Position numbers and translations under genes: made by a program. From Pomphorhynchus laevis (Eukaryota > Acanthocephala > Palaeacanthocephala > Echinorhynchida > Pomphorhynchidae), in the NCBI GenBank assembly GCA_012934845.2, contig WNNJ02000087.1:62001-126000 (forward strand): a DNA stretch of 64,000 nucleotides, given 5' to 3'. This document shows, piece by piece, positions 43,605 through 52,180 of the stretch. How positions within the stretch are numbered: position 1 is the stretch's first letter; every line of letters begins with the position of its first letter. Below the pieces are notes generated by a model. That model did not search any database. It was given only the letters and a program-made list of their open reading frames with translations, and was not told the DNA's origin.

Positions 43605-46600
43605 TTCTCCCCCGCCATAGATAATCCTGCGAGTAACTCGGCGCTTGTCGTGCTCTAACTGGTCTCTTCGGTCCACTAGAGTCTGTATCGTTGTCGTTGT
43701 CATTGAAGTAAGTTCCCTGTGTCGTGCTATGACGCTATCGCGCATTGTTTCGCTTGTTGGTGTATTTTGACCGGCTTCCGCTATTGCTTCGATATCGTCC
43801 TTGCAGGTTATTGGCGCGTCTTTTTGGTTGTCTTCTATTGATGGGTCGTGAACACCGTCCATTGTTGGTTCGTTCAGTTCATCCGTTGTTGTTTTATTAT
43901 TGCAGCATTCTTGAGGTAACCTTGCAATATTGCGATTCGAGACTGTTCTATGCTGCCCGTTAGTGTATGAGACTGTTTAATAATAAGGATTTATATTCTC
44001 TAGTTTGGCTGGCAGTAAGTAGGACAATGTTTGGATGTTCGGTTGTGGATTTTCACTAACACGGACTGCGCATGCGTCAGCCATTGCGGGAGTTGGTTTT
44101 GTTTAAGGCATCATCGGCTGTACCTGAAAATCATATCGTGTGGACATTCGTTAGTGACTGTACATAGTAAGCTACAACTGCAGTTGAGGGCGTGTTGTAG
44201 GACTTTCTCCCAGTCTTTTATTCCAAGATTGAGGGTGCGTAGTGCTAGACCTATCGTAGTCCAAATCTGGCCGACAAATCGTTCCGCTTGTCCGTTTCCC
44301 CTGGGATTGAATAGAGACGAATGACTTGAGGATATGTTCCGAGAAAGTAAGTATTGTTTCAGCTCGGTTGACTTGAAGCAAGTTGCATTATCAGAATGTA
44401 TAAACTCCGGGGTGCCGAACGTCGAAAATAGCAGTTCAAGCTTCTCAATCACTGTTTGTGAACTGGTGTCTTTGCAGGGGAAACCGAATGGAAAACGACT
44501 GTATTCGTCGACCACGACCAGGAGCTAAAGATTTCTTTGTGTTGATGTTGGTAAAGGAGCTTTGAAGTCCATGGATAGCCGCTCAAATGTACGAGTCGAC
44601 TTTATAACATGGGATCCTTCTAGATGCGGATACTGGGGTTTTATCTCTGAACAAACTAAGAGCAGTTATTGCAAGTTAGTCTTTCGTCGTCGCATGAAAA
44701 CGGTAGATTGTTTTTTCGTACATATGCCGTTAAGTGTCGTATTCCAGTATGGCACAAATCAACGTGTAGCTGTTTAAGAGAGGCTAGATCAGACCCTGCT
44801 GTGCAGACTCGCGTTAAAGTGTCGGCAACGTGGTTTTGTTTTCCAGGTCTGTAGATAATCTTAAATTCGAACTCTGATAGTTCGAGGCGCCGTCTATTAA
44901 TCTTCTCATCTTTGATTTGGCTCTTGCTCTTGTTGTTTAGCATGAACGATTCAGACCTTTGATCAGTAATAATCGTAAAGGGGCGTCCGATAAGGTAGTG
45001 TCTCAACTTTCGAAGTGACTCCACAATAGCATGCGCTTCTTTCTCAATTGCCGAATATCGCGACTCCGTATTGGTCAACGACCGAGAGAAAAAGGCCACT
45101 GGTCTTCCATCTTGGCTGAGAGATGCGGCTATGGTGGTCGCGGATGCGTCAGTTTTGACAGTTAATGGCTTATTGTTGTCAATGTGATTTAGTGCGGCTT
45201 TCATTATGTCCGATTTTATGCCTTCGAACGCTACGATTGCCTCATCATTCATGGGAAACTGTGAAACTTTAATTTTTGCCATTTTGAGTGAAAAGTTTGC
45301 TATCCAATTCGCATAGTAAGCAAACATACCTTGCACTCGTTTAAGTTCAGACTGACATGATGGAATTGGCAGGGATTTCAGAGGCTCAAATCGTTCCGGG
45401 TCTGGTTTGAAGCTACCATTTCTGATTTGATATCCGAGGTTGATTTCTTCTCTACAGAATTTGCATTTTCCATTGTTGAACTTTAAGTTTAATGATGCAC
45501 AGACTGAAAGAAATCGATCTACATTTCGGTCATGCTCCTCTTATGTGCGTCCACATATAGTGATATCGTCTAGGTAGACGTATGTGTCGGTCAAATCATT
45601 GTCCGCGAACATTTTATCCATGATTCTTTGAAAGCATGCTACCGCGTTCGTTAAATAAAAGGAATCCTGGTAAATTGATAAAGTATGTCGCATGCTTCGA
45701 ATTCCGTATATTGACGATCGGATGGGTGAATTTCGACTTGGTGATAGGCGGATTCAAGATCAATAGTTGAGAAGGATTTGTATTAAGATATTTCCGTGAT
45801 CAGGATCTCTATGTTTGGAAGTGGATATCCGTCGAGATGTGTATATTGGTTTATTGTCTTGGAATAGTCCACAACCATTCGTTTCTTCCTGCGCTGGTTA
45901 GTAGTCACGAATGCTTGTGCTCTTTAAGGCGATGTACTCGGCTCAATTATGTGTTCCCGCAGAAGTTTGTCTATCTCATTACGTATGAACGCATAATTCT
46001 CGCGTGTGTGTTTTCGAGATTTTGTAATAATAGGTGTACAGTTTTCTTTTAGGTGCTCAAATAGCTTTGGAGGTTCAGCAATGTTCATTAATCTCAATGA
46101 AATTGGTTCTTCTTGACCGTGAAATCGAAATTGGATGTTGGAATGTCTCTTCATAAAGTCGATACCAAGGATTATGTTTGAACAAAGATCGTCTAGAATC
46201 AGTAGTTTTACATTACGAAATAGCTTTTCCTGCATACGAATGTCGACTGTTATCGAACCTTTTGAAGTTACCTGAATTCCGGAGGATGCCATTGATATTT
46301 TGGATTTCAGACACCACACTTTCACATTTAATCGTGTAATGTGATTCGAGCTTACGAAGTTTAATGTGCTCCCGGTGTCAAATAAAGCGTTTAGGCAAAT
46401 GCCGTTAACAAATACCTTTTGTGTAGCAATGCTGCCGCTTGATCCGCAAAGCCCGCCGTTACTTTGGAATGCAGCGTTACAGTGCCCCGATCGGCCAACC
46501 TTGGCGAAGTGTCCTGTTTTCTGACACTTATTGCATACCGAATTTCGTGCGGGACAATGTTTCCTTGTATGCTTGAATTTTCCAACGGAGAAGTAGCATT

Positions 46601-47269
46601 TCCACGTACTTGATTTATCAGCTGCTGCGACTTGCTCGGCATTTATGGCTGTCGAGTTGTGGTTGGGATGTACCGTTTCCTCAACGGATTCATTATGTAC
46701 TGCAGATGCAAGCCGGTTAGGTGCGCCGTATGATTTGACCCTCGACTCGGCTAATTCGAGAGACCGAATTTGAGTACATGCTGTTTGTAAATGCAATTCG
46801 GAGTTTTCCAGCAATCGTTGGCGAATATGATCAGAATAGATTCCGGTGATTATGGCGTCAAGAAGCGTCTCATCGTGATAGCTCTAGGCGGTCATGGCTT
46901 TGAAGCTGCATTCCGCTGTCAGCAGACGTAGTTCGGATAAGTATTGGTCGAACGTTTCATTCGGACTTTGCTTCCGACACCGCAGCATGTGTCGGGCGTA
47001 TACTTGGCTAACTGGCCGCTCATATCGCTCACTGAGCAACTTTATGGCGTCAGTGTAGTTCGCACACGTTCTGATGAGCTTAAACACTGCTGGCGATACG
47101 AAATTGAATAGCGTGTATAGTTGCGAGTCTTCATCCTCCACTGCCAGCTTTCGAATGTAATTTTTGAATGTTACGGACCAATGGCGGAAGTGATCTTGTG
47201 CTTTAGGATCGTCGGGTAATATCGTCAGACGCTCTGGTCGAAGATGAGATTCCGTTATAGAGATAATAT

Positions 47270-47418
47270 TACTCAATAAATTGTAGGGTAAACATATACG
47301 CTTGTAAAAAGCTTTATTGAGTAATATCTACAAAACAAAATAGTAAATGAGTAAGCGTAAATAGTTAACATTAAGGGTTTAGATTTACAATATAAATAAA
47401 AAGGTAATTTTAATCACA
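47270..47418 (-). repeat. 5' LTR of Gypsy fossil 2
   Basis: On minus it begins TGTGATTAAAATTAC at 47,418 and carries AATAAAG at ~47,313, a possible polyadenylation signal. The inner boundary is uncertain because no primer-binding site was recognised; the gag-like frame opens near 47,276. Confidence 0.6.
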
Positions 47419-48320
47419 GTATTTTATACTAAAGTATGAAATACGTTGACTCAGTTATCTGATATGGTTGTGTAATATTGAATTCCTTATGAAATTCGTA
47501 ATGTATTCAATGTAAATGCCGATTGAAACTGGATGGTCTGCACAACAAATTTTTTAGCGAAAATTGATGGAAAACATTTATCCATTTTTTAAGCCGCAGA
47601 CGTTTAAGCAACGTGTTGAAAATGTCTTTTACTGTCACACAGTCAACCGAAACGACTAGTTGGTAGTTCATTCCACTGATGAGTGTTGCCGGGTACTGCA
47701 TCATTTCGATGATGAAGTGGTCGTCTAGAAGGGACATGGTGCCTGCAGCTCGTTGATCTAAGCCAGTTTCAATCGACAGCTACTTTGAATACTTTACGAA
47801 TTCCATTCGGAATCCTGGCCGTTGTTTCATTCCGCACAGCCGGACTTAACTTCTATATGCCGAATCCTGTTTTAGATCCAACGAGTGAAGCGAACAGTCA
47901 TCAATAATTTCAGCTGAGTATATAAGGATGGTCTGCACAAATAAAATAAATAAAATAAATTACAATTTACTGTAGTTTTTGGAAGTATGAATGCAGTTTT
48001 TAGGCAATAGTGTCCACTCCTTACAACTTTGTTGTACCAGTTGCTATAACCTTGCTCGTAAATATTAGTTTGAATTTAATTTTTTATTAAAAACTCTTAA
48101 ATCAGTAAAAATAGTAAATATTAATTTTAAAAGATACAATTCGTAGTCTATTGCTAAAATTCGTTGTCTAGAAAACGATAAAATTTGTTTTCTGAGATCT
48201 GCAGGCATTTTATTTTCAAATTTCAAATGAATGCATGCATGGTACATTGAACAATATACCGAAGAAGGTCGACACGTTTTTAATAAAAGGCTTAGTTTCT
48301 TTCAGTTTTCCAAAGTCCGA
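47419..48320. other. Unassigned stretch with a 262-bp inverted-repeat-bounded segment
   Basis: TGCCGATTGAAACTGG (47,517-47,532) and CCAGTTTCAATCGACA (47,763-47,778) are inverted repeats with one mismatch. They bound a segment that holds a 76-codon minus-strand frame (47,737-47,507; IIEMMQYPATLISGMNYQLV). GGATGGTCTGCACAA occurs inside the left repeat edge (47,531) and again at 47,925. No target duplication is visible. The rest is AT-rich with no recognised gene. Confidence 0.4.
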
Positions 48321-48321
48321 T

Positions 48322-49350
48322 TTAAAAAATATTTATTTTGACGTGGCAAATGCGTGCTAGCGCACGCTTACATGACCACAACAAAACAAAAATGTGAATC
48401 ATGTGTCGAGAAAGAATGAACGGAGGAGGTGTTTGAATGTGATAAAGGAGGGAGCGCGGCGAACGTCGAGAGGGAGTTGATTCCAGGCGAGTGGGGCGGC
48501 GACGAGGAAGGATCGGAGACCGTAGTTGTTGGAGTAATTTGGGAAAATGAAATAAGAGTTACGGGAACGCAGCGATAGCGAGGTGGGGCGACTGTCGTCT
48601 TAGAAAGGAAAGTTGATGATCAGTGGGGAGGCGACAGCGATGAGACGAAAAGTTACGAGAAGAAGGCGGAGTTGTATGCGGGTTTAGATGGTAGGACAGT
48701 AGAGTTTGGCAATATATGTGGATTTGGGTGTCGAAGCGACGAAGGCGAAAGAGCGATCAAACTCGGAGTTGATTATTCGTTGTAGGGGTAGTATGATGGA
48801 TTTTGGATAATTTGCAAAAAGGCTGAGGCACTAATCGATTTTAGGGAAAAGAAGCGATGAAAGAAGAGACATGCAAGAACGGAAGTCGATAAGGGGTCGG
48901 ATACGGCGGATGTCACTGAGAATTAAGTTAGAAGAGCTGACCTTGTCACGGACGAAGGGTTTAAGGGAAATGTGATCATCGAAATGAAATCCTAAGAAAG
49001 TGAGATTGTGTACTATGGGGATGATCGATGAGGCAAAATATACAGTGGATGGAGATATGTTTGGTTTACGAGGGAGGATCCTTTTTTTTGGGCTTGTCTG
49101 GGTTTAGAACTAGATGGAGATTAGAGAGACGTTTGTAGATGGAAGAAATACAGTTAGAGGCAGAAATGCCGATATCGTGTATGCGATGTGCAGGTGCATG
49201 AGCATAGATGAGGATGTCATCGGCGTATTGCATGACGTTGAAGGAGTAAGGTTTGATAAACGGAAAGAGATCTCCGAGCAGAAGAGAGAAAAACAGGCGA
49301 TGAATGACCGAACTTTTTGGGACCCCACAAAAATTAGGGATGGGAGATGA
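48322..49350 (-). mobile_element. LINE family B, copy 6 (3' part, degenerate)
   Basis: The minus strand matches the RT C-terminal third and 3' UTR of copies 1 and 2 at about 90% but has many small indels. The hairpin GCGTGC(GCTA)GCACGC at 48,352-48,367 and the end CATTTGCCACGTCAAAATAA are kept. It is truncated at ~49,350 near the position of RT motif B. This is an older copy than those at 4.4 and 11.1 kb. Confidence 0.8.
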
Positions 49351-49908
49351 GTAGCATTAATCCTTATAATATTAATTATAAGCTCTAATTATATATAGGA
49401 ACGGACTATGTATTCAGCATAATACATATGCGGAATGTATTCTATATTGAGAAACGGATCAAAACCCCGAAACATTTGAATAAAGACGGAATTTGCGGGT
49501 ATTATAAAATCTTACATACTTATATTTATAAGTTATTTATAAATTATTCCATTCCGTCTTCATTTAGTTTGTAAATGAAGGCGGAATGGAATAACTTATA
49601 AATATTCATTTAGTATGAATGAATGAATTTTCGTATTCATTTAGTTTGTATATAAAAGTATGAAATATATTACATATGTATTGTATTATTATATGTAATT
49701 ACGTATATAATTACATGTATATTCGCAATATATTTCATATTTTTTATATATATCATAAATGGCGTATTATCAAATGATTGATGAAATAATGAAAGAATTT
49801 TTAAAAAAATCTTTAATAATTCTTAAAAATGCTTAATATTTTTATTAATAATTAAATTAATTTAAATCTTTTCTTCTGGTCGTTTGTAGATTAACTATTT
49901 ATTTAATA
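49351..49908. other. AT-rich upstream region of UQCRH with hairpins
   Basis: No gene is seen. A 31-bp near-perfect hairpin lies at 49,535-49,603. Around 49,655-49,742 GTATGAAATATATT and AATATATTTCATAT face each other around an inner ATGTAATTA/TATAATTACAT inverted repeat. The host promoter for UQCRH should lie here; no clear TATA or initiator stands out from the AT background. Confidence 0.5.
49535..49603. repeat. 31-bp near-perfect hairpin
   Basis: The left arm 49,535-49,565 and the right arm 49,573-49,603 are reverse complements apart from two positions (one of them G/T), around a 7-nt loop. The core is TTATTCCATTCCG. Confidence 0.88.
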
Positions 49909-50214
49909 ATGGAGTCTGAAGATGTCGTGGTAAGATTGTTAATTTCCTTTTTGATAATCTAATATTTGTACAGGATCCGGTCGTTGCGATTAGAGCAGCT
50001 GCGGAAAATGAACCAAATGTTAAAAAATACAGGAAATTGCTTGACGAGTGCACCACTCGTGTACGTAGTCGTCCAGGAACAGCTGAAACTTGTGAAGAAG
50101 AAATGGTCGATTACATAGAACACCTTCGCCACTTTGTAAATCCATCTAGTAATATATATATTTATACTTTTATATTTTTAGATTTCCAAAGATCTTTTTA
50201 AACATCTTGTCTGA
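49909..50214 (+). CDS. UQCRH: Cytochrome b-c1 complex hinge protein (complex III subunit 6/8), three exons
   Basis: Exons 49,909-49,929, 49,974-50,135 and 50,182-50,214 encode 71 aa; introns of 44 and 46 bp have GTAAG/CAG and GTAAAT/TAG ends. The protein begins MESEDVVDPVVAIRAAA and contains KLLDECTTRVRSRPGTAETC, EEEMVDYIEHLRHF and ISKDLFKHLV. It aligns over its length with animal UQCRH (DPL..VR, LCDERV.SR..TEEDC, ELFDFLHARDHC, HKLFN.L). The hinge protein sits on the intermembrane-space side of complex III beside cytochrome c1 and helps its docking with cytochrome c. Two Cys remain, matching the bovine C40-C54 disulfide; the C24-C68 pair is replaced by Ala and Phe. The acidic N-terminus is cut to ESED. 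All reading phases are zero. Confidence 0.9.
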
Positions 50215-50439
50215 GTTCCCATATCGACTCTATCCATAATAAAAATTTGTTGGAATTTAATAAAGAAAATTCATCGTTTACATTATTTTTTCTGCATATA
50301 AATCTATAACAACGATAAAATTAAAATCAAAAAATTTATAATTAGAAATAATTAATTAATTAATTTTAATTATATTATTATAAAAATTTATAATAATTTT
50401 TATTATTTTTTTTGTAGTTCGCTGCGTCGCTCGCAAAAT

Positions 50440-51905
50440 ACCGCATATTTTACCGTTTGTTCGACTTTGTTACGACCGCCAGAGCTTCTATTCTATTCGT
50501 TTGTTGCGGCTTCTATTCCGCGACAAACGTATCCTCTCGGCTAAAAACGTTCAGCAGAGAGACCCATTGGGCCCTATACTATTTCGCCTTAACGTCAACA
50601 GCTTAAAATCCAGTATGAACTTATGGTACCTCGACGACTGCGTCCTGGGGCACGGTGGAGGACATTCTGGTCGATATTCAGAAATTCAGGCGGACGGAGC
50701 CGAAATTGGATTACTATTAAATTTCCAAAAGTGCGAGGTGTTCACCGAAAGCAGGAATGTCACCCGAGCTCTCGAGTGCAAGCTAACAGGGTGCAAGATA
50801 TCACACCTAAAGACACAACTTCTGGGTTGTGCATCCTCGATGTACCCCATGCTACGGAAGTAAAATGCTTCAACTTTTCGACACAGAAGTTCGAGGAATA
50901 TTGAGCGAAATACTCAATCTGCTACTACCTAACGACACATGTAGGCAAACGACCTTACCGATCCGTCTTAGAGGTATCAGTGTTTGCCAGGCTTTGAAGG
51001 CTGCCCTTCCTGCGTTCGGTTCAAACATCAACGACACAGTGAAACTGAAGAAGATACTGCTACGGAATTGTCTGTCGTTAAGACTTCGCCCTTTAGAATT
51101 AGACTGGGAAAATAACACAAATCAATGGAACGCGGAATATCGGACGACCATATCATCGGATCAAATTTCTCAAAAACGATGGGTGGCCGAACACTACGAT
51201 GCGTGCCAACGAAGACTTGTCGACGAAGCACGGACAACTGAATCTCGAGTCCGACTCATCGCAGTAGCATCAAATTGGTCCCTGACCTTCCTTGAAGCAC
51301 TACCGATCACATTCGTCGGCACACGACTTGATGACCGATCTATTTCTATCGCCGTAGCGTTGGGGCTCGGTATTCAATGCTTTCAATAGCATCGTTATAT
51401 CTGCGGAGTGTCGATCCCGCGGCACAGTGCGTCTAGTCATCATCGACATGTTGCGATCTACGAGATTTTAAGAATGGCTCTAGTTGCCTCGGGATCGTCG
51501 TCTAGACTGGAACCGGGAGGCGATGGCAAACTACCCGATGGTGCAACTCTTATGCCAGGGTAAGCTGACCGTATACTCGTGTGGAATTTCACTTGCCCGA
51601 ACACCCTAGCCGCTAATCACTTCATACATGCAGTGTATTCTGCTAGCACTGTTGCAACACACGCAGAACAGCTTAATCGAACCAAATACAGCAGCTTCGA
51701 GGATCGACAGTATTTGTTCGTCCTTATCGCCATCGAAACACTTGGCGCTGTCGGTCCCAGCGCATCTGAATTTTTGAAGCAGCTTGGTTCAAGATTGAAG
51801 CGAACAACCGGTGATAAACGCGCATTCAGCTTGCTCATGTAACGAATCAGCGCAGCCGGGAATGTGGTATCCTTTTTGGAGTTGGCTGGTGATCCTTTCC
51901 TAGCC
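50440..51905 (+). pseudogene. Second RT/nuclease-like element (RLE-RT-2), degraded
   Basis: RT motif B is QQRDPLGPILFRLNVNSL and motif C is NLWYLDDCVLG (YLDD), followed by LLLNFQKCEV. Then TTLPIRLRGISVCQALKAAL and SRVRLIAVASNWSLTFLEAL, PITFVGTRLDDRSISIAVAL (GLR...AVGLRLG in relatives I recall), SSRLEPGGDGKLPDGATLMP, LVWNFTCPNTLAANHFIHA, LFVLIAIETLGAVGPSASEF and LKQLGSRLKRTTGD. The DGK.PDG...VWN..CPNTLA blocks look like a restriction-like nuclease (PD...D-x-T). It matches a family I know only as uncharacterised RT proteins of cnidarians, sponges and molluscs. It has about five frame breaks. It lies between the two host genes, in the same orientation. Confidence 0.65.
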
Positions 51906-52180
51906 AACTACCTTCTTTGACGATTTCTCGATTAAAGAGAGAGCTCTTTAATTCAGGAAAAAAAATTTTCATAAAATTAAAATTTTATGAAATTTTATTT
52001 TTTTTTAATCAATTATTTTATAAAATAAGAAATTTTTCAAAGATTTATTTTCGAAAAATGATAAGTGTTACGCTAAAGGAACAACTTGTATTGAAAATTA
52101 TCATTTCTCTTGTCACACTAACGATATGCATTTAAGTCACTGTTTTAAATACACGTAAGCTTTAAAATTCAAAGTTATAG
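51906..52180. other. AT-rich upstream region of ATP5F1D
   Basis: No gene is visible. The ATP5F1D promoter and 5' UTR should lie here. An inverted repeat AAAATTTTCATAAAATT/AATTTTATGAAATTTTA sits at ~51,962-51,996. Confidence 0.4.

Larger units (their letters stand above)
43549..47418 (-). mobile_element. Ty3/Gypsy-type LTR retrotransposon fossil 2, with terminal repeats
   Basis: Read on minus: 5' LTR (47,418 to about 47,270), gag-like region (47,276-46,400), zinc-knuckle region (~46,600-46,480), aspartic protease with FDTGSTLNFVS (~46,390), RT (~46,000-45,350), RNase H (~45,250-44,850), integrase zinc-binding and core regions (44,800-44,110), purine tract (43,616-43,605), and a partial 3' LTR (43,604-43,549) cut by LINE B copy 5. 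The order is complete. It is broken in roughly eight or more places. The shared 56 bp of the LTRs differ at about 9 positions, so the insertion is old. Confidence 0.85.

Noticed and set aside
45837-46052. Plus-strand frames over 43.7-46.1 kb
   Set aside because: They are antisense shadows of the minus-strand Gypsy fossil.
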